DNA of 52,157 nt from Streptococcaceae bacterium AM104-57 (GCA_027659245.1 JAQDPW010000016.1:375-52531), one strand, 5' to 3'; shown: positions 30,815-39,678, counted from the first letter of the stretch. Notes: generated from the sequence alone by a model not told the origin. Numbers and translations are program-made.

Positions 30815-31567
30815 CTATACTCCTCCAAAGCGACGGTTGCGGCGATTATACTCGACGATAGCCTCTTTCAAGGCTTCCTCATCAAAATCAGGCCACAAAA
30901 CGTCCGTGAAATAAAGCTCGCTATAAGCAGCCTGCCAGGGCAAGAAGTTACTCAAACGAAGCTCCCCACTGGTCCGAATAATCAAGTCAGGATCTCGCAA
31001 GACCTTTGGCAAATGCCCCGTAAAGAGGTATTCCCCAATCAACTCCTCGGTAATATCACCAGGATTGATCTTAGCATCTAAAACATCCTGTGCAATCAAC
31101 TTGACCGCTTGTGTAATCTCAGCTCGTCCACCATAATTAAGGGCAAAATTGAGAATCAAACCTGTATTTAGCTTGGTCAGCTCCTCTGCTTTTTTCAAAG
31201 CATCAAAGGTCTCTTTAGGCAAACGATCAGTCTCCCCAATCATCTGAATCTTCATGTTCTTCTGATGCAATTCAGGGACATATTTGTCATAAAACTCAAC
31301 TGGTAGGTTCATGATAAATTTGACTTCTTGGTCTGGACGAGTCCAGTTTTCAGTTGAAAAAGCGTAAACTGTCAAAGCCTTAACACCCATATCGCTAGCT
31401 GCGATTGCTACCTTTTTCAAAGCATCCATCCCAGCCTTATGTCCAAAGACACGTGGCTGCATCCGTTTTTTGGCCCAACGACCATTACCATCCATGATAA
31501 CACCGATGTGGGCTGGCACCATTTCTGGCGTTTCTGTTACTTTATCTTTTTTTAAAAATCCAAACAT
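30815..31567 (-). CDS. uppS: Undecaprenyl diphosphate synthase
   Basis: A 250-residue cis-prenyltransferase making the lipid carrier for cell-wall precursors. The catalytic Asp lies in VIMDGNGRWAKKR, then LTVYAFSTENW and the C-terminal RTSGELRLSNFLPWQAAYSE. Start at ATG 31567 with AGGAAT upstream; an in-frame start six residues earlier has no ribosome site. First gene of uppS-cdsA-eep-proS, from an extended -10 at 31600-31605. Confidence 0.96.
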   Translation of the reverse strand: MFGFLKKDKVTETPEMVPAHIGVIMDGNGRWAKKRMQPRVFGHKAGMDALKKVAIAASDMGVKALTVYAFSTENWTRPDQEVKFIMNLPVEFYDKYVPELHQKNMKIQMIGETDRLPKETFDALKKAEELTKLNTGLILNFALNYGGRAEITQAVKLIAQDVLDAKINPGDITEELIGEYLFTGHLPKVLRDPDLIIRTSGELRLSNFLPWQAAYSELYFTDVLWPDFDEEALKEAIVEYNRRNRRFGGV

Positions 31568-31599
31568 GATTGTATTCCTATTCAAAAATCTATCGTCTC

Positions 31600-31605
31600 A
31601 TTATA
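31600..31605 (-). promoter_or_regulatory. Extended -10 of the uppS operon
   Basis: TGG-TATAAT on the minus strand, about 33 bases before the uppS start. Confidence 0.6.
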
Positions 31606-31681
31606 CCATATTTTTCACTTTTCTTCTATCATCTTCTCTTATTATAAGGCGGAATTCACCATATTTCTAAGATTACAAGCC

Positions 31682-31710
31682 TTGCATTTCCCAAAGAAAG
31701 TTGATACAAT
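31682..31710 (+). promoter_or_regulatory. Promoter of the HhH protein gene
   Basis: -35 TTGCAT (31682-31687), 17-base spacer, -10 TACAAT (31705-31710). The T-box promoter at 32181 has the same -35 and the same flanking CTTGCATTTCC. Confidence 0.7.
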
Positions 31711-31726
31711 AAACGTATAAAGATTA

Positions 31727-31755
31727 AATCCTTGTTCAGTCACAGGGATTTTTTA
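31727..31755 (+). terminator. Hairpin plus T-run inside the HhH gene leader
   Basis: AATCCTTG, 8-base loop, CAGGGATT, then TTTTT. It lies between the promoter (start near 31717) and the ATG at 31769. No plus-strand gene ends here, so this is a leader attenuator candidate. Confidence 0.6.
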
Positions 31756-31768
31756 TTGAAAGGATTTT

Positions 31769-32167
31769 ATGATGTCAAAAAAACTCCAACGTAAAAAACA
31801 ATTAAGAAACAGCCTTCGTCGTTCAGGTGTATTTTCAAATGCTGTAAACAAGGTTGTCGAAGAAACAAAGAAAGTCGTTAAACATGCAGAACATGCAGCA
31901 AGCGAGGCTGGAAAAGCTGTCTCTAAGCAAGTAGAAAAAGCTGTAGAAGCAACTAAAGAGCAAGCCCACAAGGTTACGACTTCTGTTGAAGAGTTCGCAG
32001 CTAACCTAGGCGGACTTCCACTTGACCGTGCTAAAACTTTCTACGATGAAGGGATCAAGTCTGCTGCTGACTTCAAAAACTGGACAGAAAAAGAACTCCT
32101 TGCCTTGAAAGGAATCGGTCCAGCTACGATCAAGAAATTAAAAGAAAACGGCATCAAGTTCAAGTAA
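31769..32167 (+). CDS. Small basic protein with C-terminal helix-hairpin-helix
   Basis: A 132-residue cytosolic protein with three parts: a basic N-terminal tail (MMSKKLQRKKQLRNSLRRSG), a long Ala/Lys/Glu amphipathic helix with heptad character (about 20-80, VVEETKKVVKHAEHAASEAG), and a C-terminal helix-hairpin-helix (NWTEKELLALKGIGPATIKK). The GIGPATIKKLKENG loop is the DNA-backbone-binding hairpin of this motif. Function unknown; a nucleoid- or DNA-associated role is inferred. Either of two tandem ATGs (31769, 31772) could start it after AAAGG. Its C-terminal domain recurs in the protein at 34488. Confidence 0.8.
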   Translation: MMSKKLQRKKQLRNSLRRSGVFSNAVNKVVEETKKVVKHAEHAASEAGKAVSKQVEKAVEATKEQAHKVTTSVEEFAANLGGLPLDRAKTFYDEGIKSAADFKNWTEKELLALKGIGPATIKKLKENGIKFK

Positions 32168-32180
32168 TCTTTCTTGTCCC

Positions 32181-32209
32181 TTGCATTTCCGTGAAAAACT
32201 TGTTAAAAT
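32181..32209 (+). promoter_or_regulatory. Promoter of the T-box operon
   Basis: -35 TTGCAT (32181-32186), 17-base spacer, -10 TAAAAT (32204-32209). The predicted start near 32216 is at the base of T-box stem I. Confidence 0.75.
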
Positions 32210-32210
32210 A

Positions 32211-32509
32211 AAGCCATTAGAGGTGTTTTGAGTCCCACATTTTACAGAAAGTGGCGGTGCTGAGAAGTCCACAAATGTGTCAAAGCTGGTTGCTAATGAG
32301 ATGAAAAATTGAAATATTAGAATAGTCTTTTTGTTTCCTTTTAGGACTAGGCAGCGAGTTGCAGGCTGTACTCAAGTACGCCAATGCGAGCTAACGACGT
32401 CATAAAGGAGAAACAATAAGACGAGAGTTGCGGGCTCTGCCCGAAATTGGGTGGTACCGCGGATAAACACATTCGTCCCTGTCAGATTGATGGCAGGGGC
32501 GATTTTTTT
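32211..32509 (+). promoter_or_regulatory. T-box riboswitch, probably tRNA-Val responsive
   Basis: Stem I base CATTAG/CTAATG (32215-32220 with 32293-32298) and an upper stem CACATTT/AAATGTG. The T-box sequence GGGTGGTACCGCG is at 32449-32461. The intrinsic terminator CGTCCCTG/CAGGGGCG with T-run is at 32474-32509. Valine codons occur in the expected specifier loop (GTC at 32279-32281 is my candidate), in agreement with valS downstream. The linker before the antiterminator carries a BOX-like segment (32341-32405). Uncharged tRNA-Val would stabilise the antiterminator and turn on the operon. Confidence 0.9.
32341..32405 (+). repeat. BOX-derived segment inside the T-box leader
   Basis: GCAGGCTGTACT plus flanking ACTAGGCAGCGAG and AGTAC / GCTAACGACGT align with the boxC-boxA junction of the complete BOX at 36016-36121 (about 80% over some 60 bases by eye). 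It occupies the linker between stem I and the antiterminator. Confidence 0.6.
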
Positions 32510-32529
32510 GTAGAAAGCGAGGAAGAAGG

Positions 32530-33078
32530 ATGACAAGAGCTGAACTGCCAGAACGAATAGAGACTGAGCGACTTGTCTTACGAGTCCGAACAGTGGCGGA
32601 TGCAGAGGTTATCTTTGACTATGCTAGTCGTCCAGAGGTTTCTTACCCAGCAGGCTTCTCACCCGTCAAGGCCTTGGAAGATGAGATTTATTACCTAGAA
32701 CATATCCTTCCTGAGCGCAATCAAAAGGATAATCTTCCAGCAGGCTACGGAATTATCGTTAAAGGAACCGATACAATCATTGGTTCTGTCGATTTCCCCC
32801 GTCGCTACGAAGACGATGTACTGGAGATTGGCTATATCTTACACCCAGACTATTGGGGGCGCGGTTATGTGCCTGAAGCAGCGCGTACCTTGATTAATCT
32901 GGCTTTTAAAGAATTGGGTCTTCACAAGATTGAGCTGACTTGTTTTGGCTATAATATCCAAAGTCAACGTGTCGCAGAAAAACTTGGATTTACCCTCGAA
33001 GCTCGCATCCGAGACCGCAAAGATGCCCAAGGCAATCGTTGTGACAGTCTCATATATGGTTTGCTGAGAAGTGAGTAG
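32530..33078 (+). CDS. GNAT family N-acetyltransferase (RimJ/RimL-like)
   Basis: A 182-residue GNAT enzyme: IETERLVLRVRTVADAEVIF start, IIGSVDFPRRYEDDVLEIGY, acetyl-CoA loop HPDYWGRGYVPEAARTLI (about 108-125), and closing NIQSQRVAEKLGFTLEARIRD. Such enzymes often acetylate ribosomal protein N-termini. It is the first gene after the T-box, so its expression follows valine-tRNA charging. A degraded copy of its last 110 bases lies at 34354-34470. Ribosome site GAGGAAGAAGG. Confidence 0.88.
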   Translation: MTRAELPERIETERLVLRVRTVADAEVIFDYASRPEVSYPAGFSPVKALEDEIYYLEHILPERNQKDNLPAGYGIIVKGTDTIIGSVDFPRRYEDDVLEIGYILHPDYWGRGYVPEAARTLINLAFKELGLHKIELTCFGYNIQSQRVAEKLGFTLEARIRDRKDAQGNRCDSLIYGLLRSE

Positions 33079-33091
33079 GAGAGTGAAATAG

Positions 33092-34201
33092 ATGGCTAAT
33101 AAAAAGAAGAATAGAAAAAAAGAATTAAGGCGTCAAGTGAGAGAAGAAAATTCTCCCTCGATGGAGTGTAAGGTGGATATTAAAGAAGGAGAGACTTACT
33201 TTGCACAGGTTCCTATTCAAAATGGTGCTCAAATAATTCATCCGTTTAAACTACAGAAATTTAGTAATGGAACCATCGCAGCAATTACTCCAGCATATAC
33301 AACAGATGAATCACTTCAGTCAGTGTTGCAAAAGAGCTTACTGAGACGAGATGAGATTGAAATTGAGATTTTGGTAAAAAAGGTTCTTTCCTTTATAAAA
33401 AATGAATCAAATTATACTTTTAATGAACTCAAAGAATTTATTGATAAAATCATTAGCATTGATGAATTTGGTTCTTATATCCAAAACAATCATAAAGCTT
33501 TAGGGGTTAATAAAAATGCTGAATTTTATAGAGCTATTCCTCTAGTTGATGAAAGTGGTAACCTAAAAATAGATTTTGATCCAAATACTTGGCGTTTTAT
33601 CAATCCTAACTCTAGTTTACAAAGATTGAATACCGAGAAAGAGTCTGTATTTTATACATCAGTACTTGATAGAGTAGCAATAGAAGAAGTTGGTATAAAA
33701 AAACAAACAGATAAGTTTGCGTTGTTTGTATATAATGCAAAAGACAATTTTAAAATATTACCTATTCAAGTAAATCCCTTTGGCAATGCGCGATTTCCGA
33801 AAGAATTACAAGATTATGGATTACAAACAACAAAAGTTTTAAATGAAATTTTTTCATCTAAGTCTAGTGGAGATGTGGAACATGACAAGAAAGTATATGA
33901 GTTATCAAATTATATAATAGAAAAATATTTTCCACTCTCCAGAAATAAAGAGTATAAAGGATGGTCATATATCTCTGTTCCGTTTAAAGATGCAATAGAT
34001 TATAAATCTAATTATCAAGATGATAGATTAGACCTATTATGTATCGCTTTTCCAAAGGATACATATGATAAGTGTCTAGATATGTCAAATGTTACTTGTG
34101 TAATGTTTAATTGTACTGATGAGGAGATGAGATTGTTAAATCTATCCTATTCGAAATGTGAAACCGAAAAGAATAGAATAATAAAAGGAGAACTAAACTG
34201 A
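33092..34201 (+). CDS. Uncharacterised protein with RES-like domain
   Basis: A 369-residue protein in AT-rich DNA unlike the core genes. The basic N-terminal tag MANKKKNRKKELRRQ is nearly the same as that of the protein at 34488. From about 143 to 330 the layout resembles the RES fold: AEFYRAIPL with Arg147, FINPNSSLQRL, SVFYTSVLDRVAIEEV with Glu198/199, and YKGWSYISVPF with Ser295. These give R, E and S in the right order. RES proteins are NAD+-degrading toxins or related enzymes; no partner antitoxin is recognisable beside it. It starts 13 bases after the GNAT stop. The assignment rests on by-eye motif order only. Confidence 0.5.
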   Translation: MANKKKNRKKELRRQVREENSPSMECKVDIKEGETYFAQVPIQNGAQIIHPFKLQKFSNGTIAAITPAYTTDESLQSVLQKSLLRRDEIEIEILVKKVLSFIKNESNYTFNELKEFIDKIISIDEFGSYIQNNHKALGVNKNAEFYRAIPLVDESGNLKIDFDPNTWRFINPNSSLQRLNTEKESVFYTSVLDRVAIEEVGIKKQTDKFALFVYNAKDNFKILPIQVNPFGNARFPKELQDYGLQTTKVLNEIFSSKSSGDVEHDKKVYELSNYIIEKYFPLSRNKEYKGWSYISVPFKDAIDYKSNYQDDRLDLLCIAFPKDTYDKCLDMSNVTCVMFNCTDEEMRLLNLSYSKCETEKNRIIKGELN

Positions 34202-34487
34202 ATCAACTTTAACCTAAACACACTCTATCCTATGTTTAAACAACTTCATGAAGACGTTCTCAAGACTCAAGAAGTTCAAAAGTCTCAACCTTTTTCGTTT
34301 GTGATCCCACCACTAAACGTAACTAGAAAACTCTACCTTAATCAAGTTTGAGGCACAACCTTCAAAGTCAACGAGTCGCAGAAAATCTGAGATTTACCAT
34401 TACAGCCTGTATCCGAGGTTGTAAGAATATCCAATACAGCAGAGGTAGAGTCTGGTCTATTGAAGAATGAGTTAGAGGAGAAAATAG
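34202..34487 (+). pseudogene. Duplication fossil: valS 5' fragment joined to GNAT 3' fragment
   Basis: About 34254-34348 aligns with codons near 28-55 of valS (for example ATCCCACCACTAAACGTAAC against the ATTCCACCACCAAACGTAAC of valS). About 34354-34470 aligns with the last part of the GNAT gene at 32530 (AAAGTCAACGAGTCGCAGAA against AAAGTCAACGTGTCGCAGAA), including the sequence just before the next start codon. Both are riddled with stops. The order valS-then-GNAT is only possible at the joint of a tandem duplication. Confidence 0.8.
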
Positions 34488-35729
34488 ATGGCTAAAAAGA
34501 AAAATAGAAAAAAAGAACTAAAACGCCAGCAAAAGTTGGATATCAAAGTTATTTCTGAAGAAGAGGCTGCTTGGACAGAAATCATGGCCAAAAATCCAAC
34601 TTTTGTAGAACGTCGGACCATTCAAAATTTCGATGAACTACATACAGCAGTGATGCAATATGCTGATGAACACGGAGAGTATCCAGATGTTCAGCTAATC
34701 AATTACCAACTAAAAAATGGAATTTTTGACTGGCATGAGGATCATGCTTTATTTAGAGAAGCTATGCACACTCCGAATACACAGAAGCGAAATAAACTGT
34801 TAAAGCAAGTTTTAAAAATTAATCCAGATTATTTTGCTGCTGATTTTCATTTATTCTTATCAGAAGTTGAAGATTTTGATTTGCCAACCTTTAAAAAAGT
34901 ATTGGATTTTGAAGTTCTAGTTTTAGAAAAATGGAAAATGAACGGATACAATAGTTGGAATTATTTTGAAGCACGCCCTATCCTGTCTGCTCTGATGTTT
35001 CTGATTGAGTATTATATGATGGAGAACTTCAATTCTAAGGCTATAGAATTGATTGACCTATATTTGGGTAAGCGACCAGAACGTTTTCCTCCTAATTTTG
35101 TCTTCTGTATGCTTTCCTTGTATCATATTACTGGTCAGGAACTAAAGGTTGAGCGCTTCTACCGTGAAGAATTAAATAAAGGGAAACGAGATGATACCAT
35201 TCTTATTCATGCCATCATCTCTGCTTTTTCTCAAGGAAAAATTGAGGAAGCAAGTCAGCTATTTGCAAAATTAGTGGAAATCAATGATGAAGCAGTTGAA
35301 TTCTTTATAGAGGAAGATTGGCAATTCAAAGTTATAGATATCGAAGACCAAGAATGCTATTGTCCAAATTCAGTTGAATCGCTACAAGCTAGTTTGTATC
35401 CTCTGTTTGATTATTTACTAGAAAATATTATTTTAACGAAATTTTTAACAAACGAGGCCAAGAAGTTCTGTCGTAAACCAGTATTTTCGAATCATTCCAG
35501 TATGATAAAAAATTTATCTGAGGTCACTGCCTGGCATTCCTTTATGAACGAGGAAAAAATGAAGGGAATCCGGATGGATCTTGTTCACATCTTTGTTGAA
35601 AATGGAATTCGTAGGTCTACAGATTTCAAAAAATGGACCGAAAAAGAAGTTCTCGCTTTGAAGGGAATTGGTCCTGCTACCGTTCAAAAACTGAAAGAAA
35701 ACGGTATACAGTTTAAAATCGAGAAGTAA
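34488..35729 (+). CDS. Uncharacterised helical-repeat protein with C-terminal HhH
   Basis: A 413-residue soluble protein. Basic N-terminal tag MAKKKNRKKELKRQ; a mostly helical middle (about 60-340) with TPR-like character (KAIELIDLYLGKRPERFPPN, SQGKIEEASQLFAKLVEIND). A C-terminal helix-hairpin-helix of about 40 residues (KKWTEKEVLALKGIGPATVQ) closely matches the end of the 132-residue protein at 31769. Function unknown. The combination suggests a DNA- or RNA-associated scaffold. Its ribosome site region (GAGGAGAAAATAG) derives from the duplicated GNAT end. Expressed, if at all, within the T-box operon. Confidence 0.75.
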   Translation: MAKKKNRKKELKRQQKLDIKVISEEEAAWTEIMAKNPTFVERRTIQNFDELHTAVMQYADEHGEYPDVQLINYQLKNGIFDWHEDHALFREAMHTPNTQKRNKLLKQVLKINPDYFAADFHLFLSEVEDFDLPTFKKVLDFEVLVLEKWKMNGYNSWNYFEARPILSALMFLIEYYMMENFNSKAIELIDLYLGKRPERFPPNFVFCMLSLYHITGQELKVERFYREELNKGKRDDTILIHAIISAFSQGKIEEASQLFAKLVEINDEAVEFFIEEDWQFKVIDIEDQECYCPNSVESLQASLYPLFDYLLENIILTKFLTNEAKKFCRKPVFSNHSSMIKNLSEVTAWHSFMNEEKMKGIRMDLVHIFVENGIRRSTDFKKWTEKEVLALKGIGPATVQKLKENGIQFKIEK

Positions 35730-35760
35730 TTGTTTATGGAAGGGGGGAGGTGAAATTGTC

Positions 35761-36869
35761 TTGAATGAAATTTCTAATTTCATCCTGTATACTACACCCA
35801 ATGGCCATGTTCAGCTAGATATCCTTTTACAAGATGAAAATCTTTGGTTGACTCAAAAAGGTCTTGCAGAGCTCTTTGGAGTTGAATGAAGTGTCATTAC
35901 AAAGCACTTGAGAAACATTTATGATAGTGGTGAGTTGGATAAGGTATCAACTTGTGCAAAATTTGCACAGGTTCAACAAGAGGGAAATAGAACTGTCCGG
36001 CGTGAACTTGAATATTATACTCAATGAAAATCAAAGAGCAAACTAGGAAGCGAGCCGCAGGCTGTACTTGAGTACAGCAAGGAGAAGCTGACGTGGTTTG
36101 AATTTGATTTTCGAAGAGTATTACAATCTGGATGCTATTATTTCAGTTGGCTATCGTGTAAATTCCAACAAGGCTACTCAATTTAGAATCTGGGCAACCA
36201 AGACCTTGAAAGAATTTATCATCAAAGGTTTTGTTTTAGATGATGAACGCTTGAAACAAGGACAGACAGTTTTCGGACAAGATTATTTCCGTGAACTTTT
36301 AGAACGGATTCGTTCTATTCGCTCTAGCGAACGCCGAATCTATCAGCAAATTACGGATATCTTTGCTGAATGTGCCATAGATTATGATCGAAACTCAGAT
36401 ATTACTAAAAACTTCTATGCTATGATGCAAAATAAATTTCATTATGCAATTACTGGAAATACTGCTGCAGAAATTATCTATCAGCAAGCCGATGCTAGTA
36501 AAGAAAAAAATGGGATTAACTACTTGGAAGAATGCACCTGATGGACGAGTGCTCAAATCAGATGTAACTGTAGCCAAAAATTATTTGCAAGAAAAAGAAA
36601 TTCGACAACTAGAGCGAACAGTTATAGCTTACTTTGATTATATTGAAGGTTTGGTTGAGCGTCGTAATACTTTTACCATGCGAGGATTAGCAGATAATAT
36701 TGATCGTTTTCTTTCTTTTAATGAATATGAAATCTTAGAAGGAAAATGAAGTATTTCCAAGAAACAAGCAGACTCAAAAGCTATCCAAGAGTATGAAACA
36801 TTTAACCGAACTCAAAAAATCATATCAGACTTTGATAAACATATTATGAAGATAATGAGAGAAAGTTAA
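35761..36869 (+). pseudogene. rhuM: RhuM family protein, broken by BOX, two stops and a frameshift
   Basis: Reading from a TTG at 35761 after GGAGG, the frame gives NFILYTTPNGHVQLDILLQD and WLTQKGLAELFGVE, the RhuM N-terminus. It then meets TGA at 35887, continues SVITKHLRNIYDSGELD, and is cut by a BOX element at 36016. After the BOX the frame resumes NLDAIISVGYRVNSNKATQF. A run of A at 36505-36511 shifts frame before MGLTTWKNAPDG, and another TGA lies at 36747. RhuM proteins are Bro/Fic-associated virulence or mobile-element proteins of unclear function. The gene is certainly inactive. Confidence 0.9.
36016..36121. repeat. BOX element (boxA-boxC, no boxB), inside rhuM
   Basis: Inverted relative to the BOX at 26617: it begins TACTCAATGAAAATCAAAG (boxC complement) and ends GATTTTCGAAGAGTA (boxA complement). 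It is flanked by TATTA on both sides; removing 106 bp restores the rhuM codons for E-Y-Y-N-L-D exactly. Confidence 0.93.
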
Positions 36870-36992
36870 TGTAAAATTTTTCACCGTTTCTTTGCTTATA
36901 GAAGATAATGATAAAAACAAGATGAGTTGAATCAAAGCCTATCTTCTACATACTAATTTTATTTCAAGATATTAACTAGAAAGGACAAACAC

Positions 36993-39644
36993 ATGTCTAA
37001 AGAACTTTCACCTAAATACAATCCAGCCGAGGTTGAGGCTGGTCGTTACCAAAAATGGCTTGATGCGGATGTTTTTAAGCCTTCAGGAGATCAAAAGGCT
37101 AAGCCTTATTCAATCGTCATTCCACCACCAAACGTAACTGGGAAACTTCACCTTGGTCACGCTTGGGATACGACTTTGCAAGATATTATCATCCGTCAAA
37201 AACGCATGCAAGGTTTTGATACGCTTTGGCTTCCGGGAATGGACCACGCGGGGATTGCGACTCAGGCTAAGGTAGAGGAGCGCTTGCGTGGAGAGGGCAT
37301 TACCCGTTATGACCTGGGTCGTGAAAAATTCCTCGAAAAGGTCTGGGAATGGAAAGACGAATATGCCACTACTATCAAGGAACAATGGGGCAAGATGGGG
37401 CTCTCTGTAGACTACTCTCGTGAGCGTTTCACCCTTGACGAAGGTTTGTCAAAAGCTGTTCGCAAGGTCTTTGTGGACCTTTACAAGAAAGGCTGGATCT
37501 ACCGTGGTGAGTTTATCATCAACTGGGACCCAGCAGCTCGCACAGCCCTTTCTGATATCGAGGTTATCCACAAGGATGTCGAAGGTGCCTTCTACCACAT
37601 GAACTACATGCTGGAAGACGGTTCACGCGCCCTTGAAGTTGCGACAACTCGTCCTGAGACCATGTTTGGGGATGTGGCGGTTGCGGTCAATCCAGAAGAC
37701 CCACGCTACAAGGACTTGATTGGTAAAAACGTCATCCTTCCAATCGCTAATAAATTGATTCCAATCGTTGGGGATGAGCATGCTGATCCTGAGTTTGGTA
37801 CAGGTGTCGTGAAAATCACACCTGCCCACGATCCAAACGACTTCTTGGTTGGTCAACGCCACAACTTGCCACAAGTCAACGTTATGAATGACGACGGAAC
37901 TATGAATGAGCTTGCCTTCGAATTTGCAGGCATGGACCGTTTTGAAGCTCGTAAGGCAGTCGTTGCTAAGTTGGAAGAAATCGGTGCCCTTGTTAAAATC
38001 GAAAAACGTGTCCACAGTGTTGGTCACTCAGAGCGTACAGGTGTAGTGGTGGAGCCACGCTTATCTACGCAATGGTTCGTTAAGATGGACCAATTGGCTA
38101 AAAATGCTATTGCCAACCAAGACACAGATGACAAGGTCGAATTCTACCCACCTCGTTTCAACGATACCTTCCTTCAATGGATGGAAAATGTCCACGACTG
38201 GGTAATCTCTCGTCAGCTCTGGTGGGGTCACCAAATCCCTGCTTGGTACAATGCCGAAGGTGAAATGTACGTCGGTGAAGAAGCTCCTGAAGGTGACGGA
38301 TGGACTCAGGACGAAGACGTCTTGGATACTTGGTTCAGTTCTGCCCTTTGGCCGTTCTCAACTATGGGCTGGCCGGATGTCGACTCAGAAGACTTCAAAC
38401 GTTATTATCCAACATCAACTTTGGTGACTGGTTATGATATTATCCCGTTCTGGGTATCTCGAATGATTTTCCAAGGTTTGGAATTTACTGGCAAATCGCC
38501 ATTCAAAAATGCATTGATTCATGGTCTGATTCGTGACGAGGAAGGCCGTAAGATGTCTAAATCACTGGGCAATGGGATTGATCCGATGGATGTTATCGAG
38601 AAATACGGTGCTGATGCCCTTCGTTGGTTCCTTTCAAACGGTTCTGCACCAGGTCAAGACGTGCGCTTCTCTTACGAGAAAATGGATGCTTCATGGAACT
38701 TCATTAACAAGATTTGGAACATCTCTCGCTACATCCTCATGAACAATGAAGGCTTGACTCTTGAGCAAGCAACTGCTAATGTCGAAAAAGTTGTTAACAA
38801 GGAAGCTGGAAATGTCACAGACCGCTGGATTCTCCACAACCTCAATGAAACCATCGGAAAAGTCACTGAAAACTTTGATAAGTTTGAGTTTGGTGTAGCT
38901 GGCCACATCCTTTACAACTTCATCTGGGATGAGTTTGCGGACTGGTATGTTGAATTGACTAAGGAAGTCCTTTATAGCGATAACGAAGAAGAGAAAGTCA
39001 TCACACGTTCTGTTCTCCTTTATACTTTGGACAAGATCCTTCGTCTCCTTCACCCAATCATGCCATTTGTGACAGAGGAAATCTTTGGGCAAATCTCAGA
39101 AGGCTCTATCGTTACAGCTGCTTACCCAACTGTAAATCCAGACTTTGAAGACCTTGCGGCTCATACAGGTGTGGAAAGCCTTAAAGACTTAATCCGTGCT
39201 GTTCGTAATGCGCGTGCAGAAGTAAACGTTGCACCAAGCAAGCCAATCACCATCCTTGTTAAGACAAGCGATAGCGACTTGGAAGCTTTCTTTAACAGCA
39301 ATGTTAACTACATCAAACGCTTCACAAATCCAGAAAACTTGGAAATCGCATCAACCATCCCTGCACCTGAACTCGCGATGTCAAGCGTCATCACAGGAGC
39401 AGAAATCTACTTGCCACTGGCTGACCTCCTCAATGTCAAAGAAGAACTGGCTCGTCTCGACAAGGAACTGGCTAAATGGCAAAAAGAACTGGATATGGTC
39501 GGTAAGAAGCTCTCTAACGAACGTTTCGTAGCCAACGCCAAACCAGAAGTCGTCCAAAAAGAACGCGACAAACAAGCCGACTACCAAGCGAAATACGACG
39601 CGACCGTAGCACGTATTGATGAGATGAAGAAGTTGGTGAAATAA
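36993..39644 (+). CDS. valS: Valyl-tRNA synthetase
   Basis: An 883-residue class Ia synthetase. HIGH box within [19 protein letters not shown] (about 45-63), editing domain about 190-330 ([17 protein letters not shown]), KMSKS in [16 protein letters not shown] (about 521-536), and a C-terminal coiled coil (about 815-883, [20 protein letters not shown]) typical of ValRS. The T-box that should control it is 4.5 kb upstream because extra genes were inserted between. No terminator or separate strong promoter is evident at 36870-36990, though an AGAAAGGA ribosome site is present. Confidence 0.98.
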   Translation: MSKELSPKYNPAEVEAGRYQKWLDADVFKPSGDQKAKPYSIVIPPPNVTGKLHLGHAWDTTLQDIIIRQKRMQGFDTLWLPGMDHAGIATQAKVEERLRGEGITRYDLGREKFLEKVWEWKDEYATTIKEQWGKMGLSVDYSRERFTLDEGLSKAVRKVFVDLYKKGWIYRGEFIINWDPAARTALSDIEVIHKDVEGAFYHMNYMLEDGSRALEVATTRPETMFGDVAVAVNPEDPRYKDLIGKNVILPIANKLIPIVGDEHADPEFGTGVVKITPAHDPNDFLVGQRHNLPQVNVMNDDGTMNELAFEFAGMDRFEARKAVVAKLEEIGALVKIEKRVHSVGHSERTGVVVEPRLSTQWFVKMDQLAKNAIANQDTDDKVEFYPPRFNDTFLQWMENVHDWVISRQLWWGHQIPAWYNAEGEMYVGEEAPEGDGWTQDEDVLDTWFSSALWPFSTMGWPDVDSEDFKRYYPTSTLVTGYDIIPFWVSRMIFQGLEFTGKSPFKNALIHGLIRDEEGRKMSKSLGNGIDPMDVIEKYGADALRWFLSNGSAPGQDVRFSYEKMDASWNFINKIWNISRYILMNNEGLTLEQATANVEKVVNKEAGNVTDRWILHNLNETIGKVTENFDKFEFGVAGHILYNFIWDEFADWYVELTKEVLYSDNEEEKVITRSVLLYTLDKILRLLHPIMPFVTEEIFGQISEGSIVTAAYPTVNPDFEDLAAHTGVESLKDLIRAVRNARAEVNVAPSKPITILVKTSDSDLEAFFNSNVNYIKRFTNPENLEIASTIPAPELAMSSVITGAEIYLPLADLLNVKEELARLDKELAKWQKELDMVGKKLSNERFVANAKPEVVQKERDKQADYQAKYDATVARIDEMKKLVK

Positions 39645-39678
39645 ACAGCAATAGTGATATAAAACCAGAGGTAAACTT

